A stretch of 64,000 bases of DNA. Source: Dokdonella_A sp963758365 (GTDB lineage Bacteria; Pseudomonadota; Gammaproteobacteria; Xanthomonadales; Rhodanobacteraceae). The notes below the pieces were generated by a model. The model saw only the letters and a list, made by a program, of their open reading frames with translations. It searched no databases and was not told the DNA's origin. The stretch is taken from NCBI GenBank assembly GCA_963758365.1, contig CAVWVB010000001.1:2356001-2420000 (forward strand), read 5' to 3'. Of the stretch, positions 18,772-28,365 are shown piece after piece; position 1 is the first letter of the stretch; every line of letters starts with the position of its first letter. The translations under genes were made by a program, and so were the position numbers.

Positions 18772-20154
18772 ATGGCCGTCAGCGTATTCGACCTGTTCAA
18801 GATCGGCATCGGTCCTTCGTCCTCGCACACGGTCGGTCCAATGCGCGCGGCCGCGCGCTTCTGCGAGCGCTGGCTCGATCAGCCGGGCATCCTCGACCGC
18901 GTCGCGCGCGTGCGCTGCGAACTGTTCGGCTCGCTCGCGCTGACCGGGCGCGGCCACGGCACCGACAAGGCGGTTCTGTGCGGTCTCGAAGGGGCACAGC
19001 CGGACACGATAGATCCCGACGCGATTCCAGCGACGCTCGCGCGCATCCGTGCGGACCACGCGATCCGCATACTGGGCAGGCACGAGATTGGGTTCGACGA
19101 AAAGACCGACCTCGTGTTCAACAAGCGTCAGAGGCTGCCGCACCACCCGAACGGGATGCGCTTCGCCGCATTCGACGCGGACGGACATGAACTCGCAACC
19201 CGGGATTACTACTCGGTCGGCGGCGGCTTCGTGGTCAACCAGGACGAGGCTGCCGAGGACCGCATCGTCGCCGACACGACGCCGCTGCCGCATCCGTTCC
19301 ACAGCGGCGACGAACTGCTCGGCATTTGCGAATCCACGGGCAAGACCATTGCCGCCGTCATGCTCGAGAACGAGAAGTCCTGGCGCAGCGAGGCGGAAAT
19401 CCGCAAGCGCCTGCTCGCAATCTGGAATGCGATGCGCGATTGCGTCGAGCGCGGCACGCGCCAGACCGGCACCCTGCCCGGGGGACTGCACGTGCAGCGC
19501 CGCGCGCCGGCGATGTTCGCCGACCTGCGCGACCGTCCCGAGGCGGCACTGGGCGATCCGCTGACGATCCTCGACTGGGTGAACCTGTTTGCGCTCGCGG
19601 TCAACGAGGAAAATGCAGCGGGTGGGCGGGTCGTGACCGCGCCGACCAATGGCGCGGCCGGCATCGTGCCCGCGGTCCTGCACTACTACGAGCGCTTCTG
19701 CCCCAACGCCAACGAAGACGGCATCATCGACTTCCTGCTCACGGCAGGTGCGATCGGCATCCTCTACAAGGAGAACGCGTCCATCTCGGGCGCTGAAGTC
19801 GGCTGCCAGGGTGAGGTCGGAGTCGCCTGCTCGATGGCCGCCGGAGGGCTCGCCGCCGCGCTCGGCGGAAGCGTCTACCAGGTCGAGAACGCAGCCGAGA
19901 TCGGCATGGAACACAACCTCGGCCTGACCTGCGATCCGATCGGTGGTCTGGTGCAGATTCCGTGCATCGAACGCAATGCGATGGGCTCGGTCAAGGCGAT
20001 CAACGCGCAGCGCATGGCGATGAAGAGCGATGGCAAGCATCGCGTCTCTCTCGACAAGGTGATCAGGACCATGCGCGACACCGGCCGCGACATGAAAGAC
20101 AAGTACAAGGAAACCTCGCGCGGCGGACTCGCGGTCAACGTGATCGAGTGCTGA
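18772..20154 (+). CDS. sdaA: L-serine ammonia-lyase, iron-sulphur dependent
   Basis: A 460-residue single-chain L-serine dehydratase that converts serine to pyruvate and ammonia in the cytosol. The N-terminal beta domain opens with the family signature GIGPSSSHTVGPMRAA. The C-terminal alpha domain carries the [4Fe-4S] cysteines: those in AEVGCQGEVGVACSMAAGG, LTCDPIGG and IPCIERNAMG are the candidates. Length and domain order match E. coli SdaA/SdaB. Its 3' end overlaps the convergent EEP gene by 20 bases. A -10-like TAGAAT lies 30 bases upstream. No serine or one-carbon genes adjoin it. Confidence 0.96.
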   Translation: MAVSVFDLFKIGIGPSSSHTVGPMRAAARFCERWLDQPGILDRVARVRCELFGSLALTGRGHGTDKAVLCGLEGAQPDTIDPDAIPATLARIRADHAIRILGRHEIGFDEKTDLVFNKRQRLPHHPNGMRFAAFDADGHELATRDYYSVGGGFVVNQDEAAEDRIVADTTPLPHPFHSGDELLGICESTGKTIAAVMLENEKSWRSEAEIRKRLLAIWNAMRDCVERGTRQTGTLPGGLHVQRRAPAMFADLRDRPEAALGDPLTILDWVNLFALAVNEENAAGGRVVTAPTNGAAGIVPAVLHYYERFCPNANEDGIIDFLLTAGAIGILYKENASISGAEVGCQGEVGVACSMAAGGLAAALGGSVYQVENAAEIGMEHNLGLTCDPIGGLVQIPCIERNAMGSVKAINAQRMAMKSDGKHRVSLDKVIRTMRDTGRDMKDKYKETSRGGLAVNVIEC

Positions 20155-20863
20155 GCGCGCTGCGCGCGACGACCTCCGCCATTTCCAGCGTGACCACCAG
20201 CGGCAGGTGATCGGACGCGAGTCGCGCGGCGCGGCTCTTGTGCACGCGCAGTTCGACGCATCTGCTCGCGGGCGTCACCCAGATGCGGTCGAGCGCGACG
20301 ACCGGCCATGGCGACGGAAACGTCGCCGGCGCGTCGGCCATGCCGAAACGTGCGTCCAGCGGGCGCAGCGCCGCGTGTCGGCGCCACTGGTTGAAGTCGC
20401 CGAGCAGCACCGTGGGATGCGTACTGCGCGCGTCGAGGACGTCAAGGAGTCGCATGACCTGCTCGCGACGCTCCGCGTCGCGCAGACCCAGGTGACTGGC
20501 GACGACACGCACGGCGCCGTGGCCCGACTCGACGATCAGGTCGATCGCATTGCGCGGCTCGCGCCGGCCGACGTCGAGCGCATGGCAGGCGACGTCGCGC
20601 ACGGATCCGCGCGCGAGCACCGCGTTGCCGAAATCGCAGGCGTACTTCTGGAATGTCGGCTTGACGGTCGCGTGCGCGCGCGCAGCCCTCTCGAGGTGCG
20701 CAGCCATGTCGAACGACGCATGGCGCGAGCCGAACTCCTGCAGCGCGACCACGTCAGCGTCGAGTTCGACGATCACGCGCGCGGTGCGATCCGGATCGAA
20801 GCGGCCGTCGAGGCCCACGCCGCCATGCATGTTCCAGGTCGCGAGCCGCATGCGCGAGGTCAT
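20135..20863 (-). CDS. endonuclease/exonuclease/phosphatase (EEP) family hydrolase
   Basis: A 242-residue metal-dependent phosphoesterase. The motifs are ATWNMHGGVG (~8-17), VALQEFGS (~42), LLGDFNQW (~165) and the C-terminal SDHLPLV (catalytic Asp-His). ATG 20863 overlaps the stop codon of the upstream VTT gene (ATGA), so the two are coupled. With the phospholipase-D lipoprotein before VTT this forms a three-gene run like the E. coli ybhP-clsB-ybhN cluster. That context favours a lipid- or phosphodiester-related substrate over DNA repair; it is inference. Its last 20 bases overlap sdaA on the other strand. Confidence 0.88.
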   Translation of the reverse strand: MTSRMRLATWNMHGGVGLDGRFDPDRTARVIVELDADVVALQEFGSRHASFDMAAHLERAARAHATVKPTFQKYACDFGNAVLARGSVRDVACHALDVGRREPRNAIDLIVESGHGAVRVVASHLGLRDAERREQVMRLLDVLDARSTHPTVLLGDFNQWRRHAALRPLDARFGMADAPATFPSPWPVVALDRIWVTPASRCVELRVHKSRAARLASDHLPLVVTLEMAEVVARSALSTRSR

Positions 20864-21645
20864 GGCACACGGCCCGCCGCGATCTCGCGCTTTCGATGCC
20901 AGAATCGCACCGCGAGTGCGAGCGCAACGATCAGCACGAACGTGCCCACCAGTCCAAGCCACGCGAGCGGGTGCGGATCGAGCAGCACTTCGCGTGCGCG
21001 TTCGGCGAACAGCGCATACAGGGTGATACCGGGCAGCATGCCCAGCGCAGTGCCAACGAGGTAGTCGAGGCGGCGAATGCGCGCGATACCCGCGACCAGA
21101 CTGACCACGCTGTAGGGGGCAAGCGGAACCAGGCGCACGATCGCGATGCTCAGCAGCCCGTGGCCGACGATGCGCGTTCGCAGACGCTCGCTGCGTTCGC
21201 CCAGCAGCCGTCGCGGCAGCGCCGCGGGCAGTCGACGACCGAGTTCATGGACCACGAATGCGCTCGCGACGGACCCCGCAAGCGCGAGGAGTGCCCCCGC
21301 CACGGGGCCGAACACGACGATCGTCGCGGCGATCAGCAGGTTGACCGGAAACACGAGCAGACCGCCGACCACGAAGCAGGCCAGCGCGACGACCGGCGCC
21401 AGTGGCGATGTGCGCCACTGCTCGGCGACCATGAGGAGTTGTGCGAGCGTGGGCGCCGACTCGATCGGCAGGACGGCCCATATCGCGGTTGCAACGACGG
21501 CCGCAAGCAGAAACAACAGCGCACCGATGCGGCGTCGGCGGCGCGCTCCGCTGCGATCCGTTCTCTCCTCGGACTGCAAGCCCGCCGATCGCGGTGTCCT
21601 GCCTGCCTGCGTGCGCGCTAGCTTCGGCCACTGCCGCCACCACAT
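20860..21645 (-). CDS. TVP38/TMEM64-type (VTT domain) membrane protein
   Basis: A 261-residue inner-membrane protein. A basic N-terminus (SGARRRRRIG) precedes the first helix, consistent with positive-inside topology. The VTT core includes FVVGGLLVFPVNLLIAAT, the G-rich reentrant segment FGPVAGALLALAGSVASA and the loop RLVPLAPYSVVSLVAGIAR. One or two helices close the chain. Family members (DedA, TMEM41B, VMP1) move or scramble phospholipids. Its stop overlaps the EEP start, and it begins ten bases after the PLD lipoprotein stop, so the three are one operon. The mapping to membrane phospholipid handling follows from family plus neighbours. Confidence 0.9.
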   Translation of the reverse strand: MWWRQWPKLARTQAGRTPRSAGLQSEERTDRSGARRRRRIGALLFLLAAVVATAIWAVLPIESAPTLAQLLMVAEQWRTSPLAPVVALACFVVGGLLVFPVNLLIAATIVVFGPVAGALLALAGSVASAFVVHELGRRLPAALPRRLLGERSERLRTRIVGHGLLSIAIVRLVPLAPYSVVSLVAGIARIRRLDYLVGTALGMLPGITLYALFAERAREVLLDPHPLAWLGLVGTFVLIVALALAVRFWHRKREIAAGRVP

Positions 21646-21655
21646 CGTCGGGCGC

Positions 21656-23245
21656 CTACAGCAGACCTTCGATCGGCAGGAAGCGCATCAGGCTGACCTG
21701 CACGCGTTTCCACATCGTCGCTTCGGGATCACGGCGGTATTCGACGATCTTGCCGTCGTCTTCCGCGATCCAGCGCATCGCGCGCCACGACGTCGCCGGA
21801 CCCGCGGGTTCCAGTACCACATGGAATGAATTCTCCGGCGTCGTCGCATGGTCGAAGAACTGCTCGACTGCGGCAGCGAGCGGAATGCTGTCGGCGATTA
21901 CGCCCATCTCGGTGTTGATGTCGCGCGAGCGCGGATCGAAATTCATCGATCCGATGAACACCTGGCGATGATCGACGACCATCGCCTTGGCGTGCAGGCT
22001 CACGCCGGAGGAACGCCCGAGCGCGTTGCGCGCATTCGTGCCGCCGATCGGCCGGAACTCGTAGAGATCGACTCCGGCCTCGAGCAAGCGCCGCCGGTAA
22101 CGCGCGTATCCGGCATGCACCTCGGGCTCGTCTGTGGCCGCAAGCGAGTTGGTCAATGCCTTGACGTCGACGCCGCGCGACTCGAGTTTCACGAGCAGGT
22201 CCGCGCCCCGCTCCCCCGGGATGAAATATGGCGACACGAGCAACGCCTGCTGGCGCGCGGCATCGAGCACCGGCCGCAGCTGGCGGTCGATGCGCAGACC
22301 GCGACCGTCCGAGTCCGGGTCGGCCTTGTCCGGCGAATCGGCGACGAGCCGCGCGTCGCCCCACATCCAGCCGCCACGCTGGTCCGCGCTCGGCCCGTCG
22401 GGAAGTTCCCAGGGCAGCGCCTGCGCATAGTCGCTTTCGCTGAAGCTGCGCGCGTCGCGGCCGAGCGCGATGCGCGCCTTCGCAAGGTCGAAGGGGGTCG
22501 AGTCCGCGCTCGTGTATGCGCTGACCGGGAACGATGCCTCGCTGTTCCAGTAGGCATCGAACGAGGCCGCGATCTGCGCCACTACGGGACCGATCGCGAG
22601 CGCATCGAGGTCGCGGAAATGCACGTCGTCACCAACGTCGAAATAGGCATCGCCGATGTTGCGCCCGCCGATGATCGCCTGCATGCCGTCGACGATGAAC
22701 GACTTGTTGTGCATGCGCCGGTTCAGGCGCTCGCCTTCGATCAGGAACTGTCCGATCTTGGACAGCATCGAGCGTTGCCGGAAGCGGAACGGATTGAACA
22801 GGCGCACTTCGATGTTCGGATGCGCATCGAGCGCATCGAGCAGCTTGTCCTCCTTCACGATGTCGAGGTCGTCGAGCAGCACGCGCACGCGCACGCCGCG
22901 ATCGGCAGCCGCGAGCAGGCGCTCGGCGAGCAGGCGACCGGTCGCATCGTTGGCGAAGATGTAGTACTGCAGGTCGATCGAGTGGCGCGCGCGGTCGGTG
23001 AGCGCGATCCGGCTCATCAGCGCGTTCTGGCTGCTGATCAGCAGGCGGAAGCCGGACTGCCCCGGATGCGCGGCGGTCTCGCCGCTCACGTAACGCGTCG
23101 AGGCGGTATCGGCCACCGGCGCGATCGCCCGCGACGGGGTCTTCACGAAGTCCGTGCGCAGCGTCGCGCACGCCGCCAGCAGGACCAGCAGGATCGGGGA
23201 CAGGCATCGCGAGACGATCCGCACGGTCGCAACGGCAGCATTCAT
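21656..23245 (-). CDS. phospholipase D-family lipoprotein, cardiolipin synthase C-like
   Basis: A 529-residue protein with two HKD catalytic motifs: HNKSFIVDG with GGRNIGDAYF (~180-200), and HAKAMVVD with GSMNFDPRS (~405-425). The N-terminus has a lipobox (LLVLLAACATL), so it is a lipid-anchored envelope protein. Spacing and the NFDPRS ending of the second motif resemble ClsC (YmdC), which makes cardiolipin from phosphatidylethanolamine and phosphatidylglycerol. I leave the symbol empty because ClsC needs a partner in E. coli and the closest homologue cannot be fixed here. It is the first gene of an operon with VTT and EEP. Nothing obvious blocks read-through from upstream except the subtilase terminator at 23339. 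Confidence 0.9.
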   Translation of the reverse strand: MNAAVATVRIVSRCLSPILLVLLAACATLRTDFVKTPSRAIAPVADTASTRYVSGETAAHPGQSGFRLLISSQNALMSRIALTDRARHSIDLQYYIFANDATGRLLAERLLAAADRGVRVRVLLDDLDIVKEDKLLDALDAHPNIEVRLFNPFRFRQRSMLSKIGQFLIEGERLNRRMHNKSFIVDGMQAIIGGRNIGDAYFDVGDDVHFRDLDALAIGPVVAQIAASFDAYWNSEASFPVSAYTSADSTPFDLAKARIALGRDARSFSESDYAQALPWELPDGPSADQRGGWMWGDARLVADSPDKADPDSDGRGLRIDRQLRPVLDAARQQALLVSPYFIPGERGADLLVKLESRGVDVKALTNSLAATDEPEVHAGYARYRRRLLEAGVDLYEFRPIGGTNARNALGRSSGVSLHAKAMVVDHRQVFIGSMNFDPRSRDINTEMGVIADSIPLAAAVEQFFDHATTPENSFHVVLEPAGPATSWRAMRWIAEDDGKIVEYRRDPEATMWKRVQVSLMRFLPIEGLL

Positions 23246-23338
23246 TCAGGCGATGATCCGTGTGCGGTCCCGGCCAGAACCTGAACGACCCGCGGCGCCG
23301 GGGCCGAACGGACGGCTCCCTGCTGCGGGCAGCCGCAC

Positions 23339-23367
23339 AAAAAAGAGGCGGGGTTGCCCCCGCCTCT
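23339..23367 (-). terminator. rho-independent terminator of the subtilase gene
   Basis: On the minus strand a perfect 10-bp stem AGAGGCGGGG / CCCCGCCTCT closes a four-base loop and is followed by six T residues. It begins about 25 bases beyond the TAG at 23393. Confidence 0.92.
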
Positions 23368-23392
23368 GCATGACATCGTTGCTTCGTAGTGG

Positions 23393-26188
23393 CTACGGGA
23401 TCGTGATCGCCGCACCCGAGTTGTCGTACCAGTACTCGATCAGGGTCGCCGGGAAGCCGTCGCCTGCGGTTGTGGTCACGTGCGCGTAGCCGTAGCAGAA
23501 GCCACCGGCTGCGGGGCAGACGAACTTGAAGCCGAGGTCGCCGTCCGCGCCCGCGCGCCAGTTCGTGTAGTCCGCGCCACCCGTCGTCGCGATGAACTGC
23601 GAACCCGGACCGATCGTCGCGCCGGATCCGAGCACGTCGTACGAGAGACCATCCGTGCTGAGTCCGCCCTCGCCCGACGCGTTTTCGGGCCAGAAGAAGG
23701 TCAGGCCGGCGCCGCCCTGGTACGGATTCCAGTTGCAAACGCCGGTGCAGTTGACGTCGACGTTGATCCAGTTGACGTAGAGGCCGTTGAAGTCGTTCGG
23801 GACCCCGGCGTTGAGCACGCCGCTGTAGACGATGTTCGGATTGCCCGAGCCACTGCCCATCACGGCCACGTACATGTGCGCGTCCGGCGCGAGACCGCTC
23901 GCTTCGTGGAACACGACTTCGCCGAATGTCATCTCCGTGAGGTCGGTGGTCGGGGTCGCGGTGATCGTGATCGCCTGGGTGTCGGCGAGATTGCCGGTGA
24001 ACCCGAACGCGGTCGTGTCGGCCGACAGGGTCAGCCCCGGCGGCGAGTTGAACGTGACCGTCCATGCGGTCGGCGTTCCGTTGACCGCATTGCGCAGCGT
24101 GCGTGTCCAGTCGCACGAATCGATGCAGTCGACGTTGCGCATGCTCGGGATGTTCAACGTCTTCGGATCACCGCTGGACGCCGGGTCCGCGGCCACGAAG
24201 TTCGCGTAGGTCTCGTCCATCACGAAGCCGGCCTTGGCCGCCTTGGTCAGATCGAGGCGACCGCCGCCGACATCGTCCGGATCCCACGGCGTGACCAGGT
24301 CTTCCTTGGTCCCGGCGGTGAACGCGGTCAGCATCAGTGCGGACTTGACCTCCTGTGGCGTCCAGTCCGGATGCACCGCACGCAGCAGCGCGCCGGAACC
24401 GGCGGTGTGCGGCGACGACATCGAGGTGCCGCTCAGGTAACCGTAGCTGCCGCTCGCGGTATCGAGCGCCGCGTAGATGTTGACCCCCGGGCCGGTCACG
24501 TCCGGCTTGGTCACCGAGGTCAACATGCTCGGGCCGCGCAGGCTGAAGCCCGCGAGCACGTCGCCCTGCTTGACCGCCGGACCGAAGTCAGCCGTGCCTT
24601 CCGGAACCACCGGCGCTTCGAACCCGTTCGCGAAGATCAGATCGGGACCACCGCTGAGGTAGGTGATGATCGCCTCGCCTTCGCTCTGCAGGATGCTGTA
24701 TGCGGGCAGCATCGCGCCGCCCACGGACATGTTGATCACGCCCGCCGCGTTGTTGTAGATCACGGCGACGGACGCGCCAGCGGCCTCGGCGTTGTCGATC
24801 TTCTCCTCGAACGAACACGAGCCGCGCGAAATCAACGCGATCGAGCCGTCGAAGAAATTGGCCGGGAATCCGCCGGTCGCGGTGCAGCCGATGATGTTGG
24901 CGCTGTAGAACCGAATCGGCACGCCGGTCGCCGGGGTGCCGAGGTTCGGACCCGAACCCGGGTTCAGCGAAATGTTCTGGATTTCCGGAGGCGGGCTGCC
25001 CGGGCCAGTCACCGACAGCGTACCTTGGCCCGCGACGTTGTAGTCGTGCGTCGACGCAGCGACCGTGGTCATCCACGGCCCGAGGTGGTTCACCAGGCCG
25101 GTCGGATCGGGGGTCGCCGCGCGCGTGTTGCCGGCCGATGCCGCGACGAACACGTCCGCATTGACCGCGTCGAGGAACATGCGGTCGTTGTCGTTCCACG
25201 GATCGGTGCCGCCCGAGATCGAGAAGTTGATCACGTCGACACCGTCGGTGATCGCATTCTCGATGCCCGCGATGATGTCGGCACCCGCGCAATTGGTGGT
25301 CTGGCAGACCTTGTAGGTACGCAGGCTCGCGCAGGGCGCGACGCCGGACATCGTCGTGAACGGCGCCGGGATCGTCGGTGGCGGCACCGCGCTCGCATCG
25401 AGCGTATTGCCGGCCGCGGTGCTCGCGGTATGCACGCCATGACCGTTGCCGGCGGCCGCTTCGGGATCGGGACCCGTGCAGATGCCACCCGCACTCACCG
25501 AGCAGTCGACCGCACTGAGCAGCTTGTGATTGGTCGGGCCGAAGCCGCAGGCCGGATCGTCGGCGAACGACGGGTGGCCGCTGTTGGCGCCGGTGTCGAG
25601 CATGCCGACGACGACGCCCTCGCCTTCGGTCCCGGCACCACCGGGAACATTGGAGCCGTCCCAGATCGTGTTCGCGCCGATGAACTCGGGACCGCGGAAC
25701 GTGGTCAGGTGCTGGTCGCGCGCGCGACGCACGTCGCGCACGCCGGCGAGCGCGGCGACGCGGTGGGCCTCGGCGATGGTCATCTCGACCGATATGCCGT
25801 TCATCGTCACGTCGTAGGTATGCGGGGTCGCGATCGTGCGCCCGAGCGCGTGGTTGATGTCGCCGACATGGCGCGCACGCTGCTCGGCGAGATACGCCTT
25901 GTACGCGAGCGCGGCGGCGGAGTGCGCATCGAGTTTGCGACTCGCGGTATTTCGCGGAGCGGTCGCCACGAGGCCGGCGACGCCGCCGTCATAATGCAGC
26001 AGGCCGCTCTCGACGAAGCGGACGATGTAGGTGTAGTGCGTGTTGGTCTGCTCGCTGCCGACAGCCGTCTTGCTGTTCGGATTGGCGGCTGCGGTTGCCT
26101 GCATCGGCAGCGCGGCGCCCACGGTGGCCAGCGCAATACCGATCGCGGTGGCGAGTGTCTTGACGTGTAGCGACTTCCCCATCTTCAT
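23393..26188 (-). CDS. secreted subtilisin-like (S8) serine protease with PA insert and internal IFANGFE
   Basis: A 931-residue exported peptidase. ATG 26188 follows a GGAG site and begins a signal peptide ending MQATA. An I9-like propeptide covers ~40-140 (YIVRFVESG, TMNGISVEMT). Catalytic residues are Asp near 198 (VGMLDTGANSGHPSF), His near 250 (NGHGVHTAS) and Ser near 589 (SGTSMSSPHTAG). The long gap between His and Ser holds a PA domain (~430-510). The peptide LIFANGFE stands at ~517-524, at the edge of that insert. After the catalytic domain come Fn3-like and beta-rich modules; a PPC-like end is possible. Cysteines are numerous (CAGAD, DCSVSAG, DCIDSCDW), as expected for a disulphide-stabilised extracellular enzyme. 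Closed by a strong terminator. Confidence 0.95.
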   Translation of the reverse strand: MKMGKSLHVKTLATAIGIALATVGAALPMQATAAANPNSKTAVGSEQTNTHYTYIVRFVESGLLHYDGGVAGLVATAPRNTASRKLDAHSAAALAYKAYLAEQRARHVGDINHALGRTIATPHTYDVTMNGISVEMTIAEAHRVAALAGVRDVRRARDQHLTTFRGPEFIGANTIWDGSNVPGGAGTEGEGVVVGMLDTGANSGHPSFADDPACGFGPTNHKLLSAVDCSVSAGGICTGPDPEAAAGNGHGVHTASTAAGNTLDASAVPPPTIPAPFTTMSGVAPCASLRTYKVCQTTNCAGADIIAGIENAITDGVDVINFSISGGTDPWNDNDRMFLDAVNADVFVAASAGNTRAATPDPTGLVNHLGPWMTTVAASTHDYNVAGQGTLSVTGPGSPPPEIQNISLNPGSGPNLGTPATGVPIRFYSANIIGCTATGGFPANFFDGSIALISRGSCSFEEKIDNAEAAGASVAVIYNNAAGVINMSVGGAMLPAYSILQSEGEAIITYLSGGPDLIFANGFEAPVVPEGTADFGPAVKQGDVLAGFSLRGPSMLTSVTKPDVTGPGVNIYAALDTASGSYGYLSGTSMSSPHTAGSGALLRAVHPDWTPQEVKSALMLTAFTAGTKEDLVTPWDPDDVGGGRLDLTKAAKAGFVMDETYANFVAADPASSGDPKTLNIPSMRNVDCIDSCDWTRTLRNAVNGTPTAWTVTFNSPPGLTLSADTTAFGFTGNLADTQAITITATPTTDLTEMTFGEVVFHEASGLAPDAHMYVAVMGSGSGNPNIVYSGVLNAGVPNDFNGLYVNWINVDVNCTGVCNWNPYQGGAGLTFFWPENASGEGGLSTDGLSYDVLGSGATIGPGSQFIATTGGADYTNWRAGADGDLGFKFVCPAAGGFCYGYAHVTTTAGDGFPATLIEYWYDNSGAAITIP

Positions 26189-26412
26189 GTCTCCGGATTC
26201 AAGGTCGGAAGAAACTGCGAATTCGCGCGTCACAGGAGATGACGCCCGCGAGGACTTGCATGGATGCGAGCGAAGTGCCAGACAACAATCGACGGGCGTC
26301 GCCGCCGATGCCGTCAGCGCCAAACCGGGCCAGCAGCCTGCATGACGAATTTCGCAGCGTGTAGCCTACCCGTTCGCGCCCGGAAATATTTGTGCGACGC
26401 ACCAAACGCGCG

Positions 26413-28365
26413 CTACGAAAAAAAACGTGCCACGTCGGCCAGGGCCCGCGTCCGCGGCAGGGGCGGCAGGCTCGCGAGGAACAACTTGCCATAGCCACGG
26501 CTGCTCAGGCGCGGATCGCAGAGTACGAGCACGCCGTAATCGTTGACGTCGCGGATCAGTCGCCCAGCGCCCTGCTTGAGTGCGATCACCGCGGCCGGAA
26601 TCTGCCAGTCGGTGAACGGGTTGGCGCCGGCTTCGCGCAGTGCGTCGAGGCGCGCGACCAGAACCGGATCGTCTGGAGCGGCGAACGGCAGCTTGTCGAT
26701 CACGACCACGCTCAGTGCCTCGCCGGCGACATCCACGCCTTCCCAGAAGCTCGCTGCGCCGAGCAGGACGCCGTTGCCGGAATCACGAAATGTCTCGAGC
26801 AGGCGGTTGCGCGGTGCGCTGCCCTGCACGAACAGGGGAAAGTCGACGCGAGACGGCAGCAGTTCGGCGGCGCGTCGCAACGCGCGATGCGAAGTGAACA
26901 ACAGGAATGCGCGGCCACGCGACGCCTGCAGCACCGGCACCACCGCGTCGATCACGCCCTCCACGTACCCGGCCGCGGAAGGGTCGGGGAGACCGGTCGG
27001 CAGGTACGCGAGCGCCTGCCGCGAGTAGTCGAACGGACTGTCCAGGCAGAGCTCGACAGGATCGTCGAGACCGAGCTGGCGCGAGAAATGCGTGAAACGC
27101 CCGGCTACCGAAAGGGTAGCCGAAGTGAAGATCCAGGCCGCATGACTTTGCGCGCGAAGCTCGCGCATCGAAGGTGCGAGATCGAGCGGTGTTGCATGGA
27201 ACGCAAAACCGTGCGCACTCAGTTCGTACCAGTGCACCGCGTCGCGCGCGGTGGCATCGGTCAGATCCGCGAGGCGCGCCTGCTGCTGCGCCGCGCGTTC
27301 GGCGACACTGGCCATGCCGCGACTGCGCTCGGCATGTCCGTCCAGCGCGGCTGTCAGCGCGCCGAGCGTTTCGCGCAGGCCGGCCAGCTCGCGCTCGACG
27401 GCCGGGTCACGCTCGATCTGCAGCAACGCGCCCTTGGCAGGAAAGCGGTCGAGCGCGAGGCGCACGCGCTTGACCGCTGCGTTCAGCGATGCGAGCACGG
27501 GCTGCAGTGCGGCAAGCGCGCCGCTCACGCTCGCGCATTCGGCGAGGGTGTCGCCGGTCAGCTCGGTCAACTGGCGTGCCGACAGTGTCAGCGAGAAGAA
27601 CTGCCCGGCCAGTTCGGGAATCTGGTGCGCCTCGTCGAGAATGAACGCATGGGCCCCGGGCAAGATCTCGCCGAACCCTTCCTGCTTGAGCGCGAGGTCC
27701 GCGAACAGCAGATGATGATTGACGACGACCAGGTCGGCTTCCTGCGCGGCGCGGCGCGCCTTGACCACGAAGCAGTCCGCAAACAGCGGGCATTCGCTGC
27801 CGAGACAGTTCTCGGTCGTCGAGGTGACCCGCGGCCACAGCGGCGAATCCTCGGCAAGTTCGGCGAACTCGGCACGATCGCCGGCGCCGGTGCGCTGCGA
27901 CCAGGCGCGGATCGACTGCAGCTGTGCGGCCTGCTCGCGACTCGTGAAGCGACCCTCCTGGTGCGCCTGCTCGAGCCTGTGCAGGCACAGATAATTCGCC
28001 CTCCCCTTGAGCAGCGCGGTGGATACGCGCGCGCCGAGCACGCCGAGCACGCGCGGCAGATCGCGGTGGAACAGCTGGTCCTGCAGGGTCTTGGTTCCGG
28101 TCGACACGATCACGCGCTTGCCGGACATCAGCGCGGGAACCAGGTAGGCGAAGGTCTTGCCGGTGCCGGTGCCGGCCTCGGCGATCAGCACCTGGCGCTC
28201 GGCGATCGCTTCCTCGACTGCGGCGGCCATCGCCTGCTGCACGTCGCGCGGCGCGAACGCCGGCACTTCGCGCACGAACGGGCCGTCGCGGCCGAGCAGG
28301 TCGGCGGCTTGGGAGCCGGGATTCAGCGAGCCGGGATTCGCGATCGGGGACTGGCGACTGGGCAA
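26413..28365 (-). CDS. ATP-dependent DNA helicase, DinG/YoaA (XPD-like) family
   Basis: A superfamily-2 iron-sulphur helicase of about 650 residues. Walker A is AGTGTGKT. The cluster cysteines lie in ANYLCLHRLE, ENCLGSECPLF and ADCFV. The DEAH box is ILDEAHQIPE, followed by motif III-like TSATLS and C-terminal QGAGRLIRD (motif VI). The pattern and length suit YoaA rather than the longer DinG. The start is uncertain: no ATG precedes the Q-motif region (RDVQQAMA). TTG 28365 is my choice; TTG 28473 would add 36 residues that run through repetitive non-coding-looking DNA. A run of eight T residues sits in the last codons (26418-26425). Such helicases resolve damaged or stalled replication intermediates. 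Confidence 0.92.
   Translation of the reverse strand: MPSRQSPIANPGSLNPGSQAADLLGRDGPFVREVPAFAPRDVQQAMAAAVEEAIAERQVLIAEAGTGTGKTFAYLVPALMSGKRVIVSTGTKTLQDQLFHRDLPRVLGVLGARVSTALLKGRANYLCLHRLEQAHQEGRFTSREQAAQLQSIRAWSQRTGAGDRAEFAELAEDSPLWPRVTSTTENCLGSECPLFADCFVVKARRAAQEADLVVVNHHLLFADLALKQEGFGEILPGAHAFILDEAHQIPELAGQFFSLTLSARQLTELTGDTLAECASVSGALAALQPVLASLNAAVKRVRLALDRFPAKGALLQIERDPAVERELAGLRETLGALTAALDGHAERSRGMASVAERAAQQQARLADLTDATARDAVHWYELSAHGFAFHATPLDLAPSMRELRAQSHAAWIFTSATLSVAGRFTHFSRQLGLDDPVELCLDSPFDYSRQALAYLPTGLPDPSAAGYVEGVIDAVVPVLQASRGRAFLLFTSHRALRRAAELLPSRVDFPLFVQGSAPRNRLLETFRDSGNGVLLGAASFWEGVDVAGEALSVVVIDKLPFAAPDDPVLVARLDALREAGANPFTDWQIPAAVIALKQGAGRLIRDVNDYGVLVLCDPRLSSRGYGKLFLASLPPLPRTRALADVARFFS

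Noticed and set aside
23480..26170. An 896-codon plus-strand open frame
   Set aside because: Antisense to the subtilase with its intact catalytic triad; the composition is typical of a shadow frame.
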